Below are positions 22,501 through 33,700 of a stretch of DNA of 64,000 nucleotides, piece after piece. Each line of letters begins with the position of its first letter. Positions within the stretch are counted from its first letter, which is position 1. The notes below the pieces were generated by a model. That model ran no database searches. It saw nothing but the letters and a program-made list of their open reading frames with translations, and had not been told where the DNA came from. The stretch spans positions 33,222,001 to 33,286,000 of the forward strand of contig CM038908.1 in assembly GCA_021904315.1 (NCBI GenBank), given 5' to 3'. The position numbers and the translations under genes were made by a program. This DNA comes from Sphagnum magellanicum (taxonomy: Eukaryota; Streptophyta; Sphagnopsida; Sphagnales; Sphagnaceae).

Positions 22501-24795
22501 CACAGGAAGACTCATTCATGATGTCAGATTGCACTCAAAGCTCATGCCAAAGAAGCAAGATTAAGCTAAATGACCACATGAAACTGCAGTAGAAAAATGA
22601 GAGTGTACAGGTGAAATCTGCAAAAGGAAAAGAGAGTGGGTGCCATTCCAGACCTGTAAGGTGGCTTCCCTTGTAGCAGCACGTTGGCTGAAGATATCAA
22701 GAATCAAAGCGGTTCGATCACAAACCCGCACATCCTCTCCAAATGCCTTCCCCAAACTCCGAAGTTGCCTGCCAAGATCTCAATTCACAAAATCACTATC
22801 TCCAAAGACTGGGGGGAACTAATGCTGAAACTTGGACAAAACTTTTGCCAACACCAGTCAGTCCCCAAATCCAAACCTGAATTAATATGGTGGCTTTACA
22901 GAAACACACACAATCCAACAATTTTTTTTGTCAAGCTGGATTTCCAATTCTTGTATCTAAATTGACCATGTGTTTTGGATTGCTTAACAACATGTCAGCG
23001 AAGACCATTAAGAAGAAGAAGAAGAAGAAGAAGAAGTGTGCTGAGAAAGTGGAAAGAAAAAACTGGCAGAGTCTCCAATGAACTCACCCTGGTGAAAGCT
23101 CATCATCAAAGACCACAGTCTCTACTTTCAGTGCACGGATTGCTGTTGCCACTTCTGAGACTTTTCCTGCCCCTATATAAGTTTTCGGACTTGGATGCTC
23201 CAACCTGCGGATTGCACGATGTTACTATCAAGCATGATCTATCCAAGCTAAAAAAAAAAGGGAAATAGGTAAGATCCCACATTCATTTTTCTGCAAGTTT
23301 AGTTTTTTCCCTCTCTTACATTGTCAAGAAACTGTACAAGCACCTATCTTCAAAACTAGTTGTGTAAAAGCTACCACCCAAAGTCATTCAAACTCTCTTC
23401 AAGTCTTGTGGATGAAGCATACACATGAGATGCATTTTGAAAAAGAAAAGACCCAAACAGAAACAAAAAAAAGCTTCATCATATGTAAAACAAAGTCCCA
23501 AAAAAACACCAGACTTACTTTTGATAAGTAGAGCCAACAACAGCAAGACCTGCAGTGTCAGCTAATTGAGAAAGCTCCTCCAGTGACTCAGTTATACTGA
23601 AAAGCGTTTTCCCTGCTGCTGCTCCCTTCCTCTCAATGCCCACCAAGTATGCCCTTTCCTCAAAAACCTGGACCATCATCATATCACAAACAAAATTCTC
23701 TCTGAGGAGCAAAACCCCAACTCTTGCCATTTTGATGCCCTAAAATCTTAAAAAGATCACAAAATCTTGTCACTGCACAATGCACCTTCATTCCCCACCA
23801 GTTGCTCACCTGTTTTTGGCATGGAGAAAACTATGATGGCACCATCCACATGATGATGATCATCATCATATCATTATCATCACCATGCAAATTCTAGTGC
23901 TTGTTGATTCCTTTCTACTTAAGAGATGGATTGGGGGGGGGGGGGGATGAGGGGGGCCAGTCTGAGCTCAGGTCCAATTTGTTACCTCTCGACCATTCTG
24001 GAACCGAATTCGCTTATTTAGGTCTTCTTCAACCCAAACATCTGCTGCTGCTGCATCTGGAGAAATCCAGGTGGTTGTGGTTGTATCCTTTTGCTTGCTC
24101 CAGTAATCACTACCCCAATCCTCTTCTCCTTCTCCTTCTTCTTCCTCAAAATTTTCATGCCCATCATGCTCCTCCTCCATTGTTCCTAGTACCTCATCCC
24201 CTATCTTGTTGTCAAGCTCTTCAATTTCTGACCAATGTCCAAGATGACCATTAGTAGTAGTAGAAGAAGAAGAGTTCATTGATATACGAAGAATGGAGTC
24301 TGTGCCAAGATCATGATGATGGAGTCTGTCTGGCTTCTTCAACGATTCCAGTTCAAATCCTCTACTGCTACTACTGCTACTACTACTACTTCTACTTCTA
24401 ATTCTTGTTGTTTTCTCCCATTTCTCGAACTTCATTTGCCTTTGGGTAAACGCGAGTCCCTTGGATACTAAGAGTATTGGGTTATAAGCATTATTGCAGA
24501 TTCCTAACTTAATCATGAACTTGCTGCTGCTACAACAACAACTACTACTACTACGAAACAGGAACCTATTTTTTTGGCAACCCAAGTTCGAGAAATTGAA
24601 GGCTTTCAAACTTCCATTCGACAAGCTTCTTCCTGGACAGCAGCAGCAAGAGGAGGATTCAACAACATGAGCTGCGGCCCTCGACCTAATCAACCCAAGC
24701 TGCGATCTACATGGCTGCTGCATATACTTCCCTGCTGCTGATGATGATGGCGCTTTGGAGGAGCACAGATTCCACGACGAAACTGACACTGCCAT
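19537..24795 (-). CDS. HflX: HflX-type GTPase, probably plastid-targeted, 13 exons
   Basis: Exons (5' to 3', minus strand): 24795-23986, 23667-23519, 23204-23088, 22768-22654, 22214-22077, 21855-21760, 21599-21486, 21218-21150, 20858-20788, 20643-20550, 20384-20253, 20043-19954, 19626-19537; they join in frame to 694 residues. An HflX N-terminal domain contains TYIGAGKV and a coiled linker ending [14 protein letters not shown], followed by the GTPase domain: G1 GYTNAGKST (477-485), G2 TLDPTTR (504-510), G3 DTVGF (524), G4 NKVD (590-593), G5 SALTGEG (616-622), then the C-terminal subdomain with [12 protein letters not shown] and [10 protein letters not shown]. HflX binds ribosomes and splits or rescues them in bacteria; plant copies are nuclear-encoded. 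The first 200 or so residues are Ser-rich with polyserine and few acids, like a transit peptide plus linker, then turn acidic. ATG 24,795 precedes [10 protein letters not shown]. Confidence 0.9.
21872..21894. repeat. (CA)n microsatellite in an HflX intron
   Basis: Eleven or so uninterrupted CA dinucleotides just upstream of exon 6 on the minus strand. A (GAA)n tract at about 23,008-23,036 and a run of 14 G at 23,933-23,946 lie in other introns of the same gene. Confidence 0.9.
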
Positions 24796-24939
24796 CACTC
24801 TCCAAAGATGCAATTTCCGCTTCGAGCAAATGCACGGACAACAAACACAACTGAGAAACCAACTCTCTGTGAGAGCGAGAGAGAAAGTGTGTGTGTCCCT
24901 CACCAAAGCAAGCAAGACCCAAACCTCTTCCAAGGTAGG

Positions 24940-25620
24940 TAGGTGGGTCCCAAAGCTCAAAAGGAGAAAATGAGAATAGAGAGGTGAATAAGTCACTAGA
25001 TGGCTACTTTGCAACGTACATAGATGCATGTGGTAGGTATGTATGTAAAGCAAGGTAAGTCGGTAGGTAGTTTGCTTTACAAGTCCTTCCCAAAGCTCAA
25101 AAGGGCGAAAATGAAGGTAGGTAGGTAAGTAAGGCACTAGATGACCACTTCCAAAACAAATAGATGCATGTGATAAGTAAACAGGTAAGTCTAGATAGAT
25201 AGGTAAGTAGGTAAGTTTATGTAGGTAAATAAATAAGGCACTAGATGGCTACTTGCAAGGTAGATGGACGCAGTAAGTAGGTAAAGCAAGGTAGGTAGGT
25301 CCAAGTTCCTCCCCAAGCTCAAAAGGAGAAAATGAAGGTAGGTAGGTAAGTAACGCTCTAATTAATTACATGCAAGGTAAATAAATGCATGTGGTAGGTA
25401 AGAAAGTAAGGCACTAGATGACTACTTGCAAGGTAGGTAGGTACAAGTCCCTCCCTTGAGTACAAGCTCAAATGAAGGTAGGTTGGTAAGTAAGGCACTA
25501 GATAATTACCTGCAAGGTAAATAAATGCATATGGTAGGTAAGTGGATAAAGCAATTCGTGGCTACCAACAAGGTAGGTATAAGACACATGTGGCTTGGTG
25601 GTACTTGGTTCATAGCTAGT
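24940..25620. repeat. Degenerate tandem array over the HflX 5' flank
   Basis: Four or more diverged units of roughly 100-200 bp. Each has CCCAAGCTCAAAAGGAGAAAATGA-like sequence, then GGTAGGTAGGTAAGTAAGGC, ACTAGATG-CTACTTGCAAGG, and ATAAATGCATGTGGTAGGTA. Unit starts are near 24,947, 25,085, 25,305 and 25,445. The array begins about 150 bp upstream of the HflX ATG, so it probably overlaps the leader or promoter. The unit combines a TAGGTA microsatellite with a longer unique part. Confidence 0.75.
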
Positions 25621-26879
25621 CACCATAACCATCCATGGTTAGTATCTTGACATTCTAATCCGCTATCAGGTTGGGACTTACAAGTTAAACTTACAACCCA
25701 TAACCTTAGACCTCGGTTTCATTAATGACCTACTAGTTTGCACTAGGCAGGTATCACCTTGGGCTCTCATTGGCCCAATGATTTGTAACCCTTTGTTTCT
25801 TGGATGAAGATTTCATAACTGTTTTTTTTTTTTAGCATGGATGAAAATAAAACATCTTCACTCTCACAAGGGATGGTTATGTCTGGTAGCTGGCTTGAGT
25901 ACCTACATTTGCATGCCTAGAATATTCATTCATTCATTCATCCCCAGTTACCTTGTTTACTCTGGTTAGTTGACATTGGGTTTCACCTTGCTGACTTAGC
26001 ATGTAAATTTTGGTTTAATTAACTTATGGGTAAGTTCCTCATCTTTTTATGAACCTTAAACACAAGGTGACATCCTCTTTGTTGAGGCAGAAATTTTATT
26101 GAGGGTAGTAAAGGTGGCCTCCACATACACTAGAACAATTCCACCAGTTCTTCACACACTGTTTAAACCACTACCTACTTGCTCTAAACACCAAAATTAA
26201 TTTGTGTTAATACCAGATATGTACTAATTGTATTAATTAATGCTGACAAAACTAAGAAATATTTCAAGACTTACTTCACGGCTGGATATGTTATTAGTTT
26301 TGTTGGCATGCCAAATAAGTTTTGAAATATTTCTTAATTTCATCTTTGACGTTGAGACAATAAAGTTATTCATAAGGTTCTCCCCAGTCTGATCCCCCTT
26401 TCGATCCTTAGTTTTCTGTTCCATGCCCAGTTTGTACCTATCTACCGAGTAACCCTAAGTGGGGATGAAAACACCAAATTGGAAACAACTATAGACTAAT
26501 TCATTTTTAACTCAATTCACAAACAAAAACTAAAAAAGACACAAGTTGGTGAAATTTCTTTCCTTGCAGAATATGCATCACCTACTATCATCCGGATAAT
26601 TTTCTTTTTCCTGGATATTGGATTTTCAGACCCCTGAAAAAATTTCCAGTATTTTCTTTTGAGAGTTAATTAGAGACGTGGCTTTCTGGCACCAACCCAA
26701 AAGCACCTTTCAAGTTTTTCTTAATAAATAAATAAATAATGTTTTTCTAGGCATCAACTTAATGGGTATTAGGCCTAGTCCCACTTTAGCAAACTTGCCA
26801 CAAGTGGGAGGACATGTGGGAAGGCATTTTGAGAGCGAGAGGCACAGCAGAGGAAGTTAGTGTCACATTCAAATTTGGC
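25621..26879. other. Intergenic stretch between HflX and R copy 2
   Basis: Moderately AT-rich, with no conserved frame, RNA gene or clear repeat. A short minus-strand frame at 26,233-26,424 has no recognisable family. Confidence 0.45.
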
Positions 26880-27110
26880 AGGAATTGGAATGTACCTTTG
26901 GTGTTGTTGGAAACATCTTGATGAGCAAGGATTTAATGAAATTTATTTGGTAAGATTTGGATTCAGAAGGTGGGAGATATTGATTTTTTAAGTGATTTCT
27001 GCCGCTGAAAATTCAAATAAATTCCAAAAAACCAGGTTTTGGAAGGAAAAAATCAGTTGAGGACGTGGTAACACTTGGGCCACACTAGTTAATATGAAGA
27101 GCACACTGTA
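26880..27110 (+). repeat. Dispersed repeat R, copy 2
   Basis: Shares with the other R copies the ordered words TTGTTGGAAA, GATGAGCAAGGATTTAATGA, GTGGGAGATATTGA, AAATTCAAATAAATTCCAAA, TTTTGGAAGGAAAAAATCAG and ACACTTGGGCCA. Same orientation as copies 1, 3 and 4; shorter at its left end. Confidence 0.7.
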
Positions 27111-27589
27111 CTACTTACTATATTGGCTAATTTCTTATGTCAGCTTGCTTGCTTCCCAAATGTTCTTTTGTAGCTTTCTCACTTTTCACATTCACCAACC
27201 TAAACTGATGTTATTGGTTCATCACATCAAGAACAATATCATCTTTTTGTGAGCATTGAAGAAGATGAATTTGTTTTGTCATCCGATTCATGCCTTCTGA
27301 GCTGATGTTGAATGCCAAGATTGAAGAGCTCAAGTTTATCTTGTCACCTTATTTATAAAATGGGAAAATAAATACCTCCACTTTCATGGTTTTCATTTGT
27401 TCTCTGCTTATGCTTCTAGACTTTGTGATAATTGTGCATGTTTTGCATAATCAGAGAATATTGCAATGAACAGGGTCTTCAAAATGATGGCAAAATTACT
27501 CACTCAAAATATTCATGGCCGTAAAGCACTCAACGAATATCTCCAGTCTATTTGGAAGGTACCTTATGTTCATGAATATTTATATGTAT
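27111..27589. other. Spacer between R copies 2 and 3
   Basis: About 480 bp with no frame, motif or repeat that I can recognise. Confidence 0.4.
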
Positions 27590-28015
27590 TAAGATTGTTT
27601 GTTTGTTTGTTTTGTTTGTCATGTTCAAATCTGTGAAACCATAATGACCCCACCGTGTTCTTCATATTATTGGAAAGTCATTGACCAATAAGGGTGCACA
27701 AAAAGGTGGTTTCATAGTGTTTAAACATGTGATGCAAGAGTTATTAAATATTGAACAATTTTGTCAAACAAAACTTAAGGATATCAAAAATAAAAATTTC
27801 AGAAAAATTGCAAAATTTTCTTGATATTGTTGAAAAGCCCTCAATGAGTTAGACTTCTTGGAAATGATTTGTAATTTTAGACTTAAAGTGGGAGGTGATA
27901 TCAAATTTTGAATATTTTTTGTCATTGGAAGTTAATTTAAAATTAAATAATTATTCACAAGTGCATTCTATTGTCAAGGTCCTATTCACACTTGTTCCAA
28001 TGACATAAGTCACAC
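27590..28015 (+). repeat. Dispersed repeat R, copy 3
   Basis: Begins with GATTGTTTGTTTG...TTTTGTTTGTCA as copy 4 does. It continues through CTTGATATTGTTGAAAAGCC, GAGTTAGACTTCTTGGAAATGA, TTTAGACTTAAAGTGGGAGG, TTTTTGTCATTGGAAGTT and TTCACACTTGTTCCAATGAC. With copy 4 it defines the longest version of the unit, about 425 bp. Confidence 0.75.
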
Positions 28016-29629
28016 TCATTCCTTCTCAAAAGAAAAAGTAGAAGGATCTTACACCTCCTCCTCCTTGTGAGAGAGAAGAATCTTACAACTATAATTACCT
28101 CTCTTAAAGAGTAGGTGTTCTCATCTTACACTCTATGATCTACATGTGTTTAATACATGTTTAACCTTTGCTTGGGACCTTAGGATGGTAAAGTCTATGG
28201 GTGGGGAGTGGGAACATTCCCAAATGTAGGCCACAACTAGCTATCCCCTTGACCTAGGCCCCTTAGTTTGAGCAATGAGAATGCCCCTTACCTCAGGCAT
28301 TTAGTATTGACCTTACACTTAACCCTAAAGGATGAAATGGACATTATTTACATTCTTTTGTCAAAATTTAAACAATTGTCATCTATGGAAGACATAACTT
28401 TATTCAACTTTTATTTATTTATTTTAAAATCATGTGTCTAAAGAAGACTACTTTAAATTTTTTTTTAAAAGGGCCCATTCAAGCAATGATAGTCCATAAG
28501 TATACTTAGCCAAATTTGGCAATATTCAAATTATGAATGTAACAAATCTTAAGCACCCTTTCATATTGTAGGTAGTTGTGTGATTTTTAGTGATTTCTTT
28601 GATTTTTTCGTTTGGCGAATTGTTTAAAAAGAAAGAAGAGGAATATGTGATAAAATATCCTTTTTTCAAAATATGTTTTGCAAAATGGTGAAAATTCACC
28701 GCCAAAAAAAATCATTGAGAATCATTGTTTATAAAATTTGTGTAATAATTGCAATGGTACCTATAAATGCAAAAAGGAAGTTACATTTCATACAATTTCA
28801 TAACCTCAGCTACCCTTTAGGTTATCAATGCCTAATGCAATATCGATTATATGGCCTTAAGTTGGAGTTTATTAACCATGTCCATATACACAATTAGTAT
28901 ATAATATAGTGTATTACTGTAGTTCCTTTTTAGGTTTAGTGGTAATTAAGTGATTTTTGGAAATGTCAAAGAAATTTTAAATTATTTGATTAAAATGTCA
29001 AAACTTAAGGAAATTACAAGGGACAATAAAAATTTTAAAAATTGGGGGAAACTAAGGAGCTTCTTGATTCAAGCCAATCCACCATCATTGTAGAGTAGGT
29101 ATGCAATAATGGACAATTATTTTTTTATCCTATATTTTGGTGAAACCTTTTATGTCTCCTCATTTTTGCAAAAAGAAATAATAAAAGATGTTGTGAAAAA
29201 GGTCTTACTATGTCAGAGTTCCAAAGTCAAGAGAACCTGCCAAAAACGATGCATATATTTATTGCCGAAATTTCAGAAATTTTCATGAAACTTCAATAGC
29301 TTCATTAGATTTTTTTTGGGGGATTCCTGCCTAGTTCTGGCGACCAGTAGGAACTCATTGTCTAAATATGGCAACATGTGACTTTTTCCCCTCAAATTAT
29401 GGCGACTTTTGCGGTTAGTTTTTTTCCCAAAAAAAAGCCCTTTATCAATCATGTCTAGCACTGGTTTTTTCTCTTTTTTGGGGGGTTTATTTGGTCGCCA
29501 CACAGAGAAAATTCGCCAAAAGAAAAAAAACATTGTGTATCCACCCCCAAAAATAGAAATTAGAAATCATTAAATCGTTTTTTCAAAAATTTGAAAGTAA
29601 GAAATAATCGGCCGAAATAATCTGGCTAC
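28016..29629. other. AT-rich intergenic stretch upstream of the GTG gene
   Basis: No conserved coding or RNA gene seen. Several poly-A/T tracts and short chance frames on both strands. Confidence 0.5.
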
Positions 29630-30761
29630 ACACGCTCACGAACATAGGGAGAACAGAAGGGGGTCGGGACGGGGACGGGTCCTGCATGGAAAGGCCAACT
29701 GGCCCGTGTCGCGGAGGAGAGCCCGGGGCGGGCGGAGGGAGCCAGGAAAGGACGACAATCATTCCTTCCGTGTTTGCGCTTTTGGGTTGCCAATGTCCAT
29801 GACATTTTTGGATTGCAGTCGAGGAGGAGCGTCGAATCTGCAGGTGGTAGCATGATTTGATGCTCTTATTTGGGGCTGCGCGCGTTTTTTTGACCCAATA
29901 AGTGAGCAATTTGGTTCACATTTGAGAGGGGTTTGGATGCTCCTTCTATTATGAGTGTGCGACTCTCTCTCTCTCTCTCTTTATTACCCATTTTTGGCTT
30001 GTCAAAAACTCTCTCCTCTCCCAGCTTTGTAACGGGAATGTTCTCGCAGTTTTTGTAGATCTGTGCTCGGAAACACAATGTATGCAGCAGCCATTATGAT
30101 GTTTGGTACTGATTTTCTTTGAGCGATTTTGCTTTTTGTTTGCTTCTTTCTTTTTCCCATGTCTTCTCATCAAGTTTCCACTGCGAGTGTGTGCCAAGAT
30201 GGTTTGTGTTCAGAGTCTCGTAATTTGAGTACGTGACCCTACGACCACGAACACCAAGAAATGCAGTGTTTTGGTGTGAGATGACGACGATCTCGGGATG
30301 GTGAAAATTTCGAGCTGTGTAATGTAAAGGAAGGAACGAACGAACGAGGAAACAAAAGGAGCTGCTGCTGCTGCAGCTGGCGCAAGAGAAGCAGAACTAG
30401 ATCGAGGAACAAGCAAGCAAGCCAGCAAGAACTTTGTAGATCCTCGCGTTTGAAGCGGAGGATGTAGAGAAGATCGGACTTCTCGAAGAAGGAATCTCGC
30501 AGCAAGAGATGGATGATGGGAGGAGAAGAAGGCTTAGTTTAGGTCGTATGGCTTGAAAGAAGAGGAAGAAGCTCTTGATTGTCGAGGAAGTTCTGGGGTT
30601 ATCTGGCGCCCAGACACACAGTGTGTTGCACGGGGGATATATAGTTTTGCAACAATTCTGATGCGAAAGGAAAGGGGGATTCCGAGCGAGCGAACGAGCG
30701 AAAGGATCATCTAATGGTACAATCTGGGTACTAATTTGTAACAAGAATTTTGGCAAACAAG
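29630..30761 (+). promoter_or_regulatory. GC-rich promoter/leader region of the GTG gene
   Basis: A CpG-rich block at 29,630-29,890 gives way to a long leader-like region with a (CT)n tract at 29,963-29,980 and purine-rich, GAAGAGGAAG-type sequence up to the ATG. Several ATG triplets precede the chosen start without long frames, so uORFs or a leader intron are possible. Minus-strand frames of 70-137 codons here lack domains and look like shadows of GC-rich leader DNA. Confidence 0.45.
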
Positions 30762-33700
30762 ATGAGGGCACGTTTGGTGATATATGAGAGCTTTGTGGTC
30801 GGGGGATCAATTGGAGCTCTCGGCTGTATAGGCTTGTGGTTCTTGAACAAGAAATTGTACAAGGATTATGAGGAGAAACGAGTTCTAGTGCAGATCCTAT
30901 TCAGTGCGGTATTCTCGTTTTCATGCAATCTTTTGCAACTGGTGCTGTTTGAGATTCTCCCTGTTCTCTCTGAACAGTAAGTCCTTTATTTTCCTCCAAA
31001 CATGTTGTGCATGTGGGAAATTTCATTCTAGGAGGCCAACAACAACTGTGATTGGTTTTGTAGGTTTTGTGTTCTCAAAAGAATTGCACAAGAATTTCAT
31101 GCAGAACAACATAGCAGCCTAAAACAATTTGCAAAGTCTTCTTTTTCATAGTCTTTTTCTGTAGACAGACATGCACTAGAACAGAAAGTGGTAGCGACTG
31201 ACTGGAAGAGCAAATGAAGCCACCCAAAGGATCATCATTGCTACGAATTTTTGCTAGGAGTGATGGTTTTTGGGAGAGAAAGATACTGACTACCTGATGT
31301 CATGGCAACTGGCAGAGCACGCAGGATCAATTGGAAGATAGACTTGTTTTGTCTCATTGGGCTCCTTGTCTTTGTGTTGCCGTATTATCACTGCTACCTT
31401 ATGCTCCGCAACAATGGTATGTGCTTTTTTTCCCCCAGCTCTTCCACAAATTGCCCTTTTCATTTGTCATCAGTCAATTCACACATCTTCTTGTTCTTGA
31501 ATGTCCATATCTTGCTGTGATAGTGACACCAAACAGACAGAAATTGCAACCCTAGACATCTATTTGGGAAATTCCTGCATGTGTTGGTCTTGACTGATTG
31601 CTGACTCAGATGTTTTTACCTGTTATGGAACTGTCTTGATTCTGATATGGAAATGAGGCCACTTTTGTTTGCGTACATCTTTTGGAGATTTAAGAGTTTT
31701 TGTAGTTTGTATGTGAAAGAAGTTTGTTCTCGGATTACCCACACTACCTTGGTCAAGGTGCTGCTTGTACAGTCATGGATAGATCTTGGATGCTACACTG
31801 TTTTGTCAAGGCCAGCTATGATGCCACCACCTATTCTGCACTGCAAGCATGTGTGCAAAGATTGGACATTGTGGGACATGCAACTTGTTCTCACAATTAC
31901 CCAAATTGAGTGGTTTGCAGGGATGCGGCAGAAAAGAGCTATGTTGAGTGCTGTGTTGTTTCTGTCAGTTTTTCTTTATGCTTTTTGGCGCATGGGAATT
32001 CACCTTCCAATGCTCTCCCCTGACAAAGGTTTTTTCACCTTTCTGAAGCTCCAATTGTTGTGTTTCTGTCTAGGATCTTCCTTTCGTTATTCAATGTATG
32101 AGATGAGCAGTTGCAAAACTGGATGCCTGGGGGTAGAGTTGGTCATGTCAGGGCACTAGTAGTTTTGTCTGATGAAGTCATGCAAGTCTGCTTCCTTCTG
32201 ATTATAACTTTTGCTGACTAATGCATCTCTCTAATCCTCAGGTTTTTTTACAATGGCTCAACTTGTGAGCAGAGTTGGAGTCATTGGGGTTTCCTTGATG
32301 GCAATCTTGGCTGGTTTTGGAGCTGTCAATCTGCCCTATGGGTATCTCACACTCTTTATCAGGTACAGATGTTGGTTCTCAGTTGCAGTAAAGGTCATGT
32401 CATGTTTGTCTTTAGCTGATTCCAGCTGGCCAACACTTTCTGTTTGTGTGGCACTCTAGAGAATTGTTTCAAAGGGCTCTAATTTTCATCTGAAAGATTC
32501 CATCAGCACTTGTGAAGTGATGATAATTTGGCAGCAGGGTTACACCCTTGGCATTGCTGCAGATAAGATTCTGTCTCTTCATCAAACGTACAGTGTCAAG
32601 GGCACCCCACACAAGGGAGTCCTATCTGGGTATAAATTTATAGGTGTTGATTGGTGTGTTGACAGAGAGATTGATGAAGCAGAAATTTCTGCACTCGAGA
32701 GGAGGTTATTGTATGCACAGGAAATGGTGGTAGCAAAGAAAAAGAAGATAAATCAGGCACGAATTGACTTGCAACGTCTAAACGGAGGCTACCAAGAGGT
32801 GAACTCTCTGATTTCTACTTATCAATTTATTGACTTCTTCAGCAATGCTGGAATGTACCATGATGTGAGAGACCCAGTATTCTGTATGTTCAACATATGG
32901 TGCAAGTTTGGCAAAGGAGATTGTTGGTTTAATTAGGGGTTCTTGGGGCACAGGCAGAAGATCCAAAGTCATTCATGACTCGGTGGATAGGAACTGTGGT
33001 ACGAACTGCACAAGAAGATGAGCGGGAACAAGGTGCTTATTGTTCCTTTCTAAGTCTAGACCATCATTTTTGTCAACCTGACCTCAGTTATATAGCTTAC
33101 TTTCCTTGCTTTCAGAGGTAACAGGAAATGAAGTTTGTCTGAAAATCTCCTCATCCTTTAAATCTCTTGTTCAAATACTTGGGGAAGTTGCTCTTATCCT
33201 CTTCACAAGAGGAGCAGCACCATCATTTTTGGAATTGAATCCTGTTGATGTATGATCCATGTAGAGATACGGGTGATGGAGGAAGAAGTGAAGGCATTGG
33301 ATGAGATGACAAAACAGCTTTTCCTTGAGGTGTATGAACTGCGCCAGGCTAAGGTCAGCTTCACTCTGGCCTACATAGGCATTTGTGGTTTGCAGGGAGA
33401 ATGATCAAAGAGTGGTCAAGTTGAACCAGGGCTAAACTATGGTTGAGAGTCAAAGCCAGCACTGCAGTTGTGTGAAAGAGTGTTCTTGTTTGGGAGTTGT
33501 AAGAGATACCTCATTGTATTGTGGCTGGGCTCTACCTTAAGTTGAGGGGCATTGGGGGGTCAGTGACACATGGATGAGAGCAATTTTTTTCTCCTCTCTT
33601 TAGGTCCTTGTGGCAGGAGCTATCTAGTACAGGCTTCATTATTTCATGCCAATTGTTCTGTTATGGTTGTGGTTGAAGGAAGTGGCAGCATTCTCAAGGA

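Noticed and set aside
24796-25137. In-frame upstream extension of HflX exon 1 (a 114-codon addition)
   Set aside because: It translates the degenerate TAGGTA-type tandem array and has no conserved or targeting-like character. ATG 24,795 starts a plausible transit peptide.
29583-29909. 108-codon minus-strand frame upstream of GTG
   Set aside because: Proline/serine-rich translation of a CpG-rich promoter block with no conserved domain.
31647-32159. 170-codon frame within the GTG gene
   Set aside because: Mostly intron 2 sequence with a GTG exon 3 shadow. The exon-only frame matches the family, this one does not.
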